A stretch of 64,000 nt of DNA from Mycobacterium sp. 050128 (GTDB lineage: Bacteria; Actinomycetota; Actinomycetes; Mycobacteriales; Mycobacteriaceae), in NCBI RefSeq assembly GCF_036409155.1, contig NZ_JAZGLW010000002.1:434001-498000 (forward strand). Direction: 5' to 3'. Every line of letters starts with the position of its first letter. The stretch's first letter is position 1. The position numbers were made by a program, and so were the translations under genes. The notes beneath the pieces are model-generated. The model did no database searches and was not told where the DNA came from. It saw only the letters and a list, made by a program, of their open reading frames with translations. Below, one piece after another: positions 13,083 through 21,730 of the stretch.

Positions 13083-13850
13083 TCAGTTCTTCTCGAGGGT
13101 TACCTGGTTGACGTCGATCTGGCCGGTGCGAAACGCGTTGGCCCGACCGGTCAGGTAGTGCAGGTATCGCTCGTAGACCTCTTCGGACTGCATTGCGATG
13201 GCTTCGGCCCGGTGCGCCTCGAGCGCCTCGGCCCACAGGTCGAGGGTTCTGACGTAATGCGGCTGCAGCGGCTCGCGCAGCGTCAGGGTGAAACCCGCCC
13301 CGGCAGCGTGCTGCTCGACCGGGTCGATCGACGGCAGACCGGTGATCGTGTGCAAGAACATCACACCGTCGTCTGGCAGGACGGTGTAGGCCATCTCGAA
13401 GAAATCGTCGTAGCGGTCGAAGCGGCGCTGCTCGAACGCCCCGATGGACACGATCCGGTCGACGGGCTCGGTAAACTCTTCCCAGCCCTGCAGCAGCACC
13501 CACTTGCTGCGCTCGGTGTCCATCTCGTCGAACATTTTCTGGACGTGGGCGGCCTGATCGCTGGACCTTGTCAGTCCGACGACATTGACGTCGTACTTCT
13601 CGATTGCCCGTCGCATCGTGGTGCCCCAACCGCAGGCGACGTCGAGCAATGTCATGCCGGGCCGCAGATCCAGCTCGGCCAGCGCCAGATCGATCTTGGC
13701 GATTTGGGCCTCTTCCAGCGTCATGTCCTCGCGCTCGAAGTACGCGCAACTGTAGGTCTGAGTGCGATCGAGGAACAAGCGGAAGAAGTCGTCCGACAAG
13801 TCGTACCGCGCCTGCACGTCGTCGATGTTCGGGCTCAACCCCTGAGTCAT
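13083..13850 (-). CDS. Cyclopropane mycolic acid synthase-like methyltransferase with internal deletion
   Basis: A 255-residue SAM-dependent methyltransferase of the CmaA/MmaA family, which modifies meromycolate chains at double bonds. Seen: the family opening DDVQARYDLSDDFFRLF, TYSCAYFE, SAM motif LLDVACGWGTTMRR and the end SEEVYERYLHYLTG. Against remembered CmaA1 (287 residues), numbering is identical to about residue 172, after which some 33 residues (CmaA1 about 173-205, near the lid and substrate channel) are missing in frame. The bicarbonate ligands Cys35, Glu140, His167 and Tyr199 (CmaA1 Tyr232) remain, but EHFGHE reads EQRRFD, so His141 is lost. The start is the ATG at 13850 with GGAAAGG upstream. 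It may be inactive or have altered specificity. Confidence 0.85.
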   Translation of the reverse strand: MTQGLSPNIDDVQARYDLSDDFFRLFLDRTQTYSCAYFEREDMTLEEAQIAKIDLALAELDLRPGMTLLDVACGWGTTMRRAIEKYDVNVVGLTRSSDQAAHVQKMFDEMDTERSKWVLLQGWEEFTEPVDRIVSIGAFEQRRFDRYDDFFEMAYTVLPDDGVMFLHTITGLPSIDPVEQHAAGAGFTLTLREPLQPHYVRTLDLWAEALEAHRAEAIAMQSEEVYERYLHYLTGRANAFRTGQIDVNQVTLEKN

Positions 13851-14073
13851 CTTGCGTCGCCTTTCCGGACCCAGGGTCCCCCCGCGTGACATCTAAAGTT
13901 TGCACATAGATACCCCAGCGCGCGCGTCGCAAACCATATTCAAAGCGAGTTCTCAGCTGTGAACAGCGCTTTCGCACTCGCCGGCGCTCGCCGATGAATT
14001 CCGGGTGGACGAACGGTCAGACATCGAGCCGGAAAAAAACCGAGACCCTTCGACAGAAATGAAGGTGGATCCC

Positions 14074-14766
14074 ATGTCCCCGAACAACACGGCGCTACCG
14101 CCCATCGTCGACGCGCGGACCTGGCGCGTCGAGCTCGATGAACTGCGCAAACTCGAGAAGGCCGCCACCCGGGAACTGGATGCGATCGCCGCACAGCGGC
14201 GCCGGTTGCCGATGGTCGAGTTGCCCGATTACACCCTGATCGGCGCCGACGGGCCCATCCGCCTCGCCGACGTGTTCGATGGCCGATCGCAGCTCATCAC
14301 CTATCACCACATGTGGTCGGACGGCGCCCAATGGCAGTGCCCCGGGTGCACGGGTTTCACGTCGCAGTTCACCCGACTCGAATTCCTGGACAACTACGAC
14401 GCCCGGTTCGTCATTGTCACCAACGGCCCGATCGAGGAGGCGCTCGCCTACAAACAGCGAGTCGGTAATCGGATGCAGTGGTACTCGTCGTCGCAGAGCA
14501 GCTTCGGCGCCGACATGGACGCGCCGCCGGGCGGGGGCTTCGGGGTCAACGTGTTCCTGCGCGACGGCGACACGGTGTATCGCACCTGGCACACGAACGG
14601 GCGCGGCACCGAGCAACTCAGCCACTCGTTCGCGTTGATCGACCTCCTGCCGTGGGGCCGTCAGGAGGAATGGCTCGATTCGCCGGAAGGCTGGCCGTCA
14701 CGGCCCACCTACTCGGGTTGGCCGGACTCCCCCGACATCGCCCGCGCGTACGGAGCCGAGTCCTAA
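14074..14766 (+). CDS. DUF899 family thioredoxin-like protein
   Basis: A 230-residue protein of the DUF899 family, a thioredoxin-fold group of uncertain enzymology. Typical family blocks are visible: WRVELDELRKLEKAATRELDAIAAQRRRLPMVE at the N-terminus, YHHMWSDGAQWQCPGCTGFTSQF with a CPGC pair at the position of a thioredoxin active site, and GVNVFLRDGDTVYRTWHTNGRG toward the end. The ATG at 14074 follows AAGGTGG at 5-nt spacing and is preferred to upstream ATGs at 14005 and 14059. It ends in a 4-nt convergent overlap with the Fe-S gene. A redox role is inferred only from the CxxC pair. Confidence 0.85.
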   Translation: MSPNNTALPPIVDARTWRVELDELRKLEKAATRELDAIAAQRRRLPMVELPDYTLIGADGPIRLADVFDGRSQLITYHHMWSDGAQWQCPGCTGFTSQFTRLEFLDNYDARFVIVTNGPIEEALAYKQRVGNRMQWYSSSQSSFGADMDAPPGGGFGVNVFLRDGDTVYRTWHTNGRGTEQLSHSFALIDLLPWGRQEEWLDSPEGWPSRPTYSGWPDSPDIARAYGAES

Positions 14767-15788
14767 CGGTGCCCGCCGTCGACGACCTTCACCTGCTTGT
14801 GCGGATAGCGGCGTTGCGCGTATTCCTTCGCCTTGGAGTTCGGTAGCACGTACAGGGTTTCCTTCTTGTCCTGCAACGGTTTTAGCACCAGGTCCATAAA
14901 GCTCTTGCGGTTGTCCAGGTAGGGCTCGATCACGTCCTCGCCGGCCGGGCACACCGCCAGGCAGTAGGCCGCCTTGTAGTTGGGCTTGAACGCCAGGCTC
15001 TGCCACATCGACGCGTTCTCGGAATCGGTTACCCGCGAACGGAAGTCGGCCGCGTCGGTGCTGTCGGCAACGGTCTGCACCCAATCGGTGAAGCCGCCCA
15101 TGAACTCGCGGTAGTTGTGCGTCGAACACGCCAGCCAATCGAAGCTGCCGTCCTTGCCGATCGCGCCGACCGGGCACGCCGCGACACACAGCTTGCATTC
15201 CAGGCACGGGCTGTAGTCCAACGGCTCGCCGTAGCTGCTGATCGGGGTGTCCACCAAGATCGTGCCCAGCAAGATGAAATTGCCGAACTTGGGGTGGATC
15301 ACGTTGCGGTGGATGCCCATCACCCCGAGTCCGGCAGCGACCGCGACGGGTTTGTGCGCTACCACCCAGATGCGTCCCGGGTAGTTGTCCATCTCCATCG
15401 GAAAGGTCGCCGACGGGTTCAGCACCCGGTGGCCCGCGTCCTGCAGCCGCCGAACGATGCGGTAGGCCGCCTCGTTGAGCACCTCACCGCTGCGGTGAAA
15501 CTCCTGATTGGCGACGCTGCGCGCGGTCGAGCGGATGTTGTCGCGGTTCATCTTGACCACCAGCGAGATGTAGCTCTTGGTGCCGGGCAGCGCGGCCTCG
15601 ACGTGCTCGACCTCGGAGGCCAACTCGGGGTTGTCCACGCTGGCGAAAGCGACGTCGTCGACGCCGACGTCCAGGCACAGCTCGCGCAGCCAATCCGCGT
15701 CGAGCACTCCGGGTTTCTGTAACCGGCGCGTTCGCACCTCTCGCACGGTGGGGTGCTCCGCCAGCCGAGCCGGAAGTTTCTCACTCAT
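14763..15788 (-). CDS. 4Fe-4S iron-sulfur oxidoreductase (QueG / reductive-dehalogenase-like)
   Basis: A 341-residue cytoplasmic protein. An N-terminal region of about 200 residues is followed by a bacterial ferredoxin-type motif CLECKLCVAACPVGAIG and a second Cys pair (YCLAVCPAGED), enough for two clusters if the isolated Cys in LACSTHN is used. The arrangement resembles epoxyqueuosine reductase QueG and reductive dehalogenases, but no corrinoid motif or queuosine neighbour is visible, so the substrate is open. The ATG at 15788 lies ten bases after a TATACT box, consistent with a very short leader; the frame also extends upstream to an ATG at 15806 inside that box. Confidence 0.75.
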   Translation of the reverse strand: MSEKLPARLAEHPTVREVRTRRLQKPGVLDADWLRELCLDVGVDDVAFASVDNPELASEVEHVEAALPGTKSYISLVVKMNRDNIRSTARSVANQEFHRSGEVLNEAAYRIVRRLQDAGHRVLNPSATFPMEMDNYPGRIWVVAHKPVAVAAGLGVMGIHRNVIHPKFGNFILLGTILVDTPISSYGEPLDYSPCLECKLCVAACPVGAIGKDGSFDWLACSTHNYREFMGGFTDWVQTVADSTDAADFRSRVTDSENASMWQSLAFKPNYKAAYCLAVCPAGEDVIEPYLDNRKSFMDLVLKPLQDKKETLYVLPNSKAKEYAQRRYPHKQVKVVDGGHR

Positions 15789-15797
15789 CCTAGGTAT

Positions 15798-15810
15798 AGT
15801 ATACAATACT
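15798..15810 (-). promoter_or_regulatory. Promoter -10 (TATACT) embedded in a 13-bp inverted repeat
   Basis: AGTAT-TGT-ATACT on the minus strand is a perfect 5+5 bp inverted repeat. Its right arm overlaps TATACT, a near-consensus -10 box ten bases before the ATG of the Fe-S oxidoreductase. No good -35 element is seen at normal spacing. A regulator binding the repeat would block the promoter; no regulator gene is adjacent. Confidence 0.45.
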
Positions 15811-15815
15811 CAGGG

Positions 15816-17483
15816 TCAAGAGCCGGCCCTGCAGGCACAGGACGCGGTGATCGGGACGTCGGCGTGGGCGCGCGCCAGGGTCAGTTGCTGCTCGATGATC
15901 GTCGCTTCGGCGAAGCGACCAAGACGTCGCAGACACTCGTGGTACCCGTGCAGGCTCCACACATTGCCCGGATGTTGGCAGCATCGGCGCACGGACGGAT
16001 CCAGACCCAGATCGGCCGCGTACACGTCGGCCGCTTCTTTCACGTGACCCTGCTCGAGCAGCAGTGCACCGAGGGCGTGACGGGTCGGCTGCATCCAGCC
16101 CCATGGTTCGTCGTAGGGCAGGGCGTCGTCGAGTTCCACCGCGTGGCGCAGGTGCATGAAAGCCGAATCGAATTGCCGCTTCCGGTAAGCGATTTCACCG
16201 TCGAGCATCGCTTCGGCGACCGCGAGAATGTCACGACTGGTGTTGTTGAACAGATACCGCGATGCGGGGATGCGGGCATAGACATCGGTAAAGGCTTCCC
16301 GCGCGGAATCTGCCTGGGACAGTTGGCCGGTGGCCGCATAGGCAACGCCGCGGCCGTAGTACACGGTGGCCGCCGTGGTGCAGTACAAATCCTGGTCTGC
16401 GGGCAGTGGTTCGGTTATCAAGTCCTCCCAACGGCCGAACCGGATCAAGACGTGCACCCGAAGCGGCACAAAGGCTTCCAGCCAGTCGGCCATTGGGGGT
16501 GACTCGATCGACAGCACCTCCGGGGTGAGCTGCCCGGCGATCTCGTCGGCGGCCTCCAGTGCGACGGCCGACTGCCCCGAGAACATCGCCGCGTACACCA
16601 CGAAGTGCAGGTTGTGGGCACGGTAGGCCGAGTAAAAGTTCAGTGCGCCTTGGCGTTCGAGGAATTTGCGATCCGCGCGCACTGCCGAAAGGTTTGACAC
16701 CACCGCGTTGCGGTAGTCGCCGCACAGCACATCGATATGGGTGGGCATGTGTTCGAGGTGACCGGCGTCGGGTGCCAGCCCACGCAGCAGATCGGCCGCG
16801 GGCAGCGCCTCCTCGGGATGGGCGGACAACTCCATCGTGTGCAGGTAGAAGTGCAGGATGCCCGGATGGGCACGACCGGCAGGGGTCGTCAGGGCGGCCT
16901 GAAGAATGTGCTTGGCCTCCACCACCCGGGATCCTGGCGCCGGGTCACCGGTGCGGGTGTCCCATAGTGCCCAGGCCGTCACATTGACCAGCGCATCGGC
17001 CGCCAGAGCCGCGACATCGATGTCGTCCGGGTAGGCCGACGCCAACCTCGACATCGACTCCGCATACGTCGCGTTTCCGTCGGCCAGCGCAGCGGAGTCC
17101 GCGATGTCGAGGGTCGGAAAGCGAGCGGCCAGGGCGTCGATCAGGCCGCGCTCGGTGGCCGTGGCACGGCCCGCGGCGGCGAGGTGGAGCTCCTCGCGAG
17201 CCCGGGCCAGCGACGCTGCCAGATCGACGGGATCGAATGCGTCCCATGCCTTGTTGTAATTCGGGCCGACCGAGTACGCGACGCCCCATCGCGCGACCGC
17301 AAGGTCCGGGTCCAAGGCGAGCGCCTGGTCGAAGCATCGCACTGCCTCTTCATGGTTGAACGCATAGGCCCACACCATGCCGCGGTTGAACCACACCTGG
17401 GCATCCGGCGAGGGCGTATCGACGGCCCGGTGGTAGGAGCCGAGGTCGTAGTACGGATCGACGTCGCCGCGCGGGACCGTCAC
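15816..17483 (-). CDS. Tetratricopeptide-repeat protein
   Basis: A 555-residue soluble helical protein built of TPR-like pairs. Clear units are QVWFNRGMVWAYAFNHEEAVRCFDQALALDPDLAVARWG near the N-terminus and RHALGALLLEQGHVKEAADVYAADLGLDP near the C-terminus. A conserved-looking GHLEHMPTHIDVLCGDYRNAV segment lies centrally. TPR arrays are protein-binding scaffolds; the partner is unknown. The GTG at 17483 is chosen because the upstream frame is Arg-rich and overlaps the MFS gene. It lies 35 nt downstream of that MFS gene, so the two are probably co-transcribed. Confidence 0.8.
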   Translation of the reverse strand: MTVPRGDVDPYYDLGSYHRAVDTPSPDAQVWFNRGMVWAYAFNHEEAVRCFDQALALDPDLAVARWGVAYSVGPNYNKAWDAFDPVDLAASLARAREELHLAAAGRATATERGLIDALAARFPTLDIADSAALADGNATYAESMSRLASAYPDDIDVAALAADALVNVTAWALWDTRTGDPAPGSRVVEAKHILQAALTTPAGRAHPGILHFYLHTMELSAHPEEALPAADLLRGLAPDAGHLEHMPTHIDVLCGDYRNAVVSNLSAVRADRKFLERQGALNFYSAYRAHNLHFVVYAAMFSGQSAVALEAADEIAGQLTPEVLSIESPPMADWLEAFVPLRVHVLIRFGRWEDLITEPLPADQDLYCTTAATVYYGRGVAYAATGQLSQADSAREAFTDVYARIPASRYLFNNTSRDILAVAEAMLDGEIAYRKRQFDSAFMHLRHAVELDDALPYDEPWGWMQPTRHALGALLLEQGHVKEAADVYAADLGLDPSVRRCCQHPGNVWSLHGYHECLRRLGRFAEATIIEQQLTLARAHADVPITASCACRAGS

Positions 17484-17518
17484 GTCGCCGACGATAGCCC
17501 CGCCGCCGTGGTCGCTTC

Positions 17519-18979
17519 TTATTGGTGCTCGGCGTCGGCCACTGTCAACGGCAACGCCAGGTCTTCCAGGGCGCGTTGCTCGGCGGCGATCCCGAGCCAC
17601 AGCTCGACCAGGCCCGCGATCGCCATCACGATCGCCCCGATCAGGAACGACCACAGCACCTGGCCCCGATCGCCCGAGTTGATCAGCTCACCGAACAGCA
17701 CGGGGCCGGTGATGCCGCCGATCGCGGTGCCCACCGCGTAGAAGAACGCGATCGCCAGCGCCCGGGTCTCCATCGGGAAGATCTCGCTGACGGTCAGGTA
17801 GGCCGCGCTGGCGCCCGCGGACGCCAGGAAGAACGCCGCCGCCAGCACGGCGATGAAGGTCCACACACCGCCGACCTGATCCACGAATAACACTGCGAGG
17901 ATAACCGCGATCACCGCGGAGCCGATGTAGGTGCCGGTGATCATCGGTTTGCGGCCGATGGTGTCGAACAGCCGCCCGAGAACCAACGGGCCAAGGAAAT
18001 TGCTCATCGCCCAGAAGATGAAGAACACCGGCACTTCTCCGGATGGAATGCCGTAGAACGCGCTCAACAGCGTGCCCAGATTGAACGTGACGCCGTTGTA
18101 CAGGAACGCTTGGCCGATGAACAGCGCCAGCCCCAGGACCGCGCGCTTGGGATAGAGCTTGAACGCCACCCGGGCGATCTCCATGAACGAAATCGCATGG
18201 CGCTGACGAATTCTCAGCGGCTCGCCGTCCGGCTCGGGCAGCGGCTGTCCGGTTTCGCGCTGCACGTCTTGTTCGATCTCGCCGACGATCTGCTCGGCTT
18301 CCTCGTCGCGCCCGTGAATGAACAGCCAGCGCGGGCTTTCCGGAATATTGCGCCGGACCAGCAGGACGAAGATGCCGAAGATGGCTCCGATGCCGAAGGC
18401 AAGCCGCCAACCGACGTTCGCGGGGAAGTTCGACGTGTCCAGCAGGACCAATGCGCCGGCGGCTCCGGCGGCTGAACCCAACCAGTAGGTGCCGTTGATG
18501 ATCAGGTCGACCCGGCCGCGCACCCGGGCCGGAATCAACTCGTCGATCGCCGAGTTGATCGCCGCGTATTCGCCGCCTATGCCGGCGCCGGTGAAAAAGC
18601 GGGCGATGAAGAAATACCACGGCGCGAAGGCGAATGCGGTCGCGACGGTGGCGACGAGGTAGACCGCCAGGGTCAGAATGAACAGATTGCGCCGTCCGAA
18701 CCGGTCGGTCAGGTGACCGAAGAACAAGGCGCCCAAGCATGCCCCGGTGATGTAGATCGCCGCCGCGTAGCCGATCTGCGCCGGGTTGAGCTCGATGCCG
18801 CTGCCCTTCTCGGTGAGCCGGGCCGAGACGTTGCCGACCATGGTGACCTCGAGCCCATCGAGGATCCATACCCCGCCCAGCCCCACCACGACGCGCCAGT
18901 GAAATCTCGACCACGGCAGCCGGTCCAGCCGCGCCGGAACATGCGTCGTGATCGTTTTCGTTTGCGCGCCTGGGCTCAT
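17519..18979 (-). CDS. MFS transporter (sugar-porter type)
   Basis: A 486-residue inner-membrane transporter with about twelve hydrophobic segments and two family loops: GHLTDRFGRRNLF after the second segment and LGRLFDTIGRKPMITG in the second half. NIPESPRWLFIHGR in the central loop is a sugar-porter hallmark (PESPRWL), though the family also moves aromatic acids and other substrates. A charged central loop (DEEAEQIVGEIEQDVQ) separates the halves. The ATG at 18979 follows GGAGAC; the frame could start at 19018. Substrate unknown. Confidence 0.88.
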   Translation of the reverse strand: MSPGAQTKTITTHVPARLDRLPWSRFHWRVVVGLGGVWILDGLEVTMVGNVSARLTEKGSGIELNPAQIGYAAAIYITGACLGALFFGHLTDRFGRRNLFILTLAVYLVATVATAFAFAPWYFFIARFFTGAGIGGEYAAINSAIDELIPARVRGRVDLIINGTYWLGSAAGAAGALVLLDTSNFPANVGWRLAFGIGAIFGIFVLLVRRNIPESPRWLFIHGRDEEAEQIVGEIEQDVQRETGQPLPEPDGEPLRIRQRHAISFMEIARVAFKLYPKRAVLGLALFIGQAFLYNGVTFNLGTLLSAFYGIPSGEVPVFFIFWAMSNFLGPLVLGRLFDTIGRKPMITGTYIGSAVIAVILAVLFVDQVGGVWTFIAVLAAAFFLASAGASAAYLTVSEIFPMETRALAIAFFYAVGTAIGGITGPVLFGELINSGDRGQVLWSFLIGAIVMAIAGLVELWLGIAAEQRALEDLALPLTVADAEHQ

Positions 18980-19193
18980 ACTGTCTCCGTTCTCGGTGGA
19001 TAGAGAGATACCCGCCACCGCGCGTCGTACGCCGCGGAAAATCCAGCCCTCGGGTCGGTCGCGACCTGCGTGAGAAATGCCGAAACGGATGGCCGCGCGC
19101 AGCCTGGCATCCTCGCGGACCCTACCAGCCGGGGCGGTTCACACCGATCGACCCGGCGCGGCGTATCTGCCTGCCCGCGGGCAGGTCTGGCTC

Positions 19194-19415
19194 TCAGGCC
19201 GAGGGGTGAGCGTGGACGACCATCGGAGGAAATTCGGGTCGCAGCGAGGTGTGCGGATCCTCATTCTCGATGCGTGCCCACTGGTGGGACGAGAAGTACC
19301 ACGTCCACTTGCCCGTGGAAGGCCCGATCTTGAGCACCGCACCATCGGTGTCGAAATGGAATTCGTCACCGTACGTAATTTCGGTGCCATCTGCCCAGGT
19401 CACTGTGAAAGCCAT
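19194..19415 (-). CDS. Small hypothetical protein
   Basis: A 73-residue soluble protein rich in aromatic residues (VTWADGTEITYGDEFHF, TGKWTWYFSSHQWARIE). Composition and codon use look like real protein, and it is predicted to be a small beta-sheet domain. No family or function is recognised. It lies alone between the MFS gene and a maleylpyruvate-isomerase-like gene; the 215 nt beyond its end, up to the MFS start, show nothing clear. Confidence 0.6.
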   Translation of the reverse strand: MAFTVTWADGTEITYGDEFHFDTDGAVLKIGPSTGKWTWYFSSHQWARIENEDPHTSLRPEFPPMVVHAHPSA

Positions 19416-19493
19416 GGGGGCACGCTACCCGGCTGACCTATCCAATACCTGTACAAAGGCCGACAACTTATTTCTTCGGTGGGCGGTCCCGGT

Positions 19494-20408
19494 TCAACAT
19501 TCTTGGTGTTCGTGGTGGGTCACACGGTGCGGATTTGGCCGCAGCATCGTGATGACGGCGTCGACCATTTTCGGGTCACCGACGGGAGTCAGTAGATCGG
19601 GTCCCGGGCAGCGTCCCCAAATCAATAGGGTCCGTGCCGCCGGGTGACATTCCACGACGGGATGTAAATGGTCGGCAGAGGCGAGTTCGATTTTCGTCAC
19701 CGGACCACCGGTAACGGTGATGTCGGAGGCACCCGCTGAGCGCAGGATGAGCGACTCGTATTCGCCTCCGCGGGGAGGAAACACGTTCGGCTTCATGGCG
19801 GCGACCGTCGTCGCGGCATGGACGCCGATACGTACGTCGCTCAGTGCCCGGATGCTGGTTTCGTCGCCGCCGACGATATCCCATCGGTGCAGTATCAATT
19901 CACTTTCGACGTGCAGCGTCAACGCTCGTGCGTCCAGCACAGTACCCGTGAATGCCACGCTGCGCCCGGTGCACTGCCGCAGCCGCTCCACGGCAACCGT
20001 CGCCTTGAGTGCTTCCTCAAAGAACCTGCGACGCAATTGTTTTGGACTAAGTGCCCGGTATGGTGCCTCGCGCTCTTCGAAGTCGCGGGTGGGGCGGGAA
20101 CCAGCCCCGGAGAGCTCGAGCGCAACCAGATCGGCGATTTCGGCAGACCCCGCGGCCATATGCGCGGTGAGCTCGTGGACGGTCCATCCGGCACACCGCG
20201 TGGGTGCGTCGGGGTCGGCCGCGAGCATGGCCTCCACGAAGGCGATGAACGCCCCCTGCGCCGGGGTGTTGGCGAGCCGCAGCAGCCTGGGGCCGCCCGG
20301 AATGTCGGCAAGCACACGAACGAAACCGGCTTGCACCGGATGCCGCCCAAGAATTTTGGTCAAGATTGTGTTCACAGGTGCCACAAGATCACGCTCAGAT
20401 GCCCACAT
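19494..20408 (-). CDS. Maleylpyruvate isomerase N-terminal (DinB-like, mycothiol-dependent) domain protein
   Basis: A 304-residue protein of the DinB_2/MDMPI superfamily common in actinobacteria. The N-terminal helical domain has the typical TRCAGWTVHELTAHMAAGSAEIADL with a metal-type His (TAHMAAG). A second His occurs in LTLHVESELILHRWDIVG. The C-terminal part (about 210-300) resembles the beta-sheet tail of these proteins. Many family members are mycothiol-dependent transferases or isomerases, but the substrate cannot be read from the sequence. It is divergent from the GGDEF gene. Confidence 0.75.
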   Translation of the reverse strand: MWASERDLVAPVNTILTKILGRHPVQAGFVRVLADIPGGPRLLRLANTPAQGAFIAFVEAMLAADPDAPTRCAGWTVHELTAHMAAGSAEIADLVALELSGAGSRPTRDFEEREAPYRALSPKQLRRRFFEEALKATVAVERLRQCTGRSVAFTGTVLDARALTLHVESELILHRWDIVGGDETSIRALSDVRIGVHAATTVAAMKPNVFPPRGGEYESLILRSAGASDITVTGGPVTKIELASADHLHPVVECHPAARTLLIWGRCPGPDLLTPVGDPKMVDAVITMLRPNPHRVTHHEHQEC

Positions 20409-20575
20409 GCTGGCGCTTTTGCGACATCAAAGTGGGCCGCCATTACTACGCGGACCAGCCCGGGAGCGCATATTATCGGCGGAATTAGCGCGGCGAGACG
20501 ATCGATGAATGTTAGTGTTGGCGACCGCTTGTGGAGCCGCGAGGGTACCTGCGGCCTTTTCGCTCGGAGGTAGGC

Positions 20576-21688
20576 ATGGAACCCTCGTTCCTGCCCGGGC
20601 TGCCGGCAACCGCGGCGCCCGCGCCCCGATTCGGCGATGCCGAGTATCTCGAAGGTATGGAGCGCCTGTTGCAGGCCGTCCAGGACCTCTCCTTGGCTCG
20701 CAGCCAGGCCGACATCCAGCTGCTCGTCTCGTCATCGGCGCGCGAACTCACCAGCTGTGACGGCGCCACATTGGTGCTGCGCGATAACGGCAAGTGCTTT
20801 TACGCCGAAGAGAACGCGATCGGCCCGCTGTGGAAGGGTCTGCGCTTTCCGATGACGTCGTGCATCAGCGGGTGGGCGATGCTCAACCAGGATGCGGCGA
20901 TCATCCCGGACATCTATCTCGATTCGCGTATCCCGCACGACCTGTACCGCCCGACGTTCGTCAAGAGCCTGGTGATGGTTCCGATCCGCAGGCGCGACCC
21001 GATCGGCGCGATCGGTAATTACTGGGCCGACGAACATCAGCCGACCGAGCACGAGGTCCGCTTACTGCAGGCCCTGGCCGATTCGACCTCGATCGCCATG
21101 GAGAACATCCAGGTCTACTCCGAATTGGAACAGCGGGTTCGCGACCGCACCGCCGCGCTCGAGCAGGCCAACGAAGAGATCCGCCAGCTCTCGGTGACCG
21201 ACGAAATGACCGGGCTCACCAACCGTCGCGGTTTCTACCTGTTGGCAGCGCAAAAGCTCCGCGGGGCGCACTTCCTCGGCCACGACAGCGTGGTCGCTTT
21301 CCTCGACGTCGACGGTCTCAAACGAGTCAACGACGAACACGGCCACGAGGTGGGCGACATGCTGATCAAAGATGTCGCCTACGTGCTGGGCGAGACACTG
21401 TGCGAGTCCGACATCCTCGCCCGCTTGGGCGGTGACGAGTTCTGCATCATGGTGACCGAAAACGCAAGCGGCACCTCGACGCTGCGGGAGCGGGTGGCCC
21501 GGGCATTTCGGGCCTTCAACGAGACCAGCGATCGGCCCTATCGTCTTTCGGCCAGCATCGGTCTGGTGCGCGCGTCCGCTGACGGGCCCACCACCACCGT
21601 GGACGAGCTGCTCACCCAAGCCGACGAGTTGATGTACGAGGAAAAGAAGTCCAACGCGAACTCGCGCGGGTGGGCCGGCGAGGTCTGA
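20576..21688 (+). CDS. GAF-GGDEF diguanylate cyclase
   Basis: A 370-residue cytoplasmic protein predicted to make cyclic di-GMP from two GTP. Residues about 35-185 form a GAF sensor domain (FPMTSCISGWAMLNQDAAIIPD; KSLVMVPIRR). A short coiled coil (ELEQRVRDRTAALEQANEEI) links to the GGDEF domain with an intact active-site loop GGDEF at 285-289 and DVDGLKRVND for metal and base binding. The usual RxxD product-inhibition site reads CESD, so feedback control is probably absent. The ATG at 20576 follows GGAGG at 5 nt. The arrangement resembles the front half of M. tuberculosis Rv1354c, without an EAL domain. Confidence 0.92.
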   Translation: MEPSFLPGLPATAAPAPRFGDAEYLEGMERLLQAVQDLSLARSQADIQLLVSSSARELTSCDGATLVLRDNGKCFYAEENAIGPLWKGLRFPMTSCISGWAMLNQDAAIIPDIYLDSRIPHDLYRPTFVKSLVMVPIRRRDPIGAIGNYWADEHQPTEHEVRLLQALADSTSIAMENIQVYSELEQRVRDRTAALEQANEEIRQLSVTDEMTGLTNRRGFYLLAAQKLRGAHFLGHDSVVAFLDVDGLKRVNDEHGHEVGDMLIKDVAYVLGETLCESDILARLGGDEFCIMVTENASGTSTLRERVARAFRAFNETSDRPYRLSASIGLVRASADGPTTTVDELLTQADELMYEEKKSNANSRGWAGEV

Positions 21689-21730
21689 TCCGGCCCTGAC
21701 TTCGCTTGGCCGCGAGCGGGATTCGGCTAA

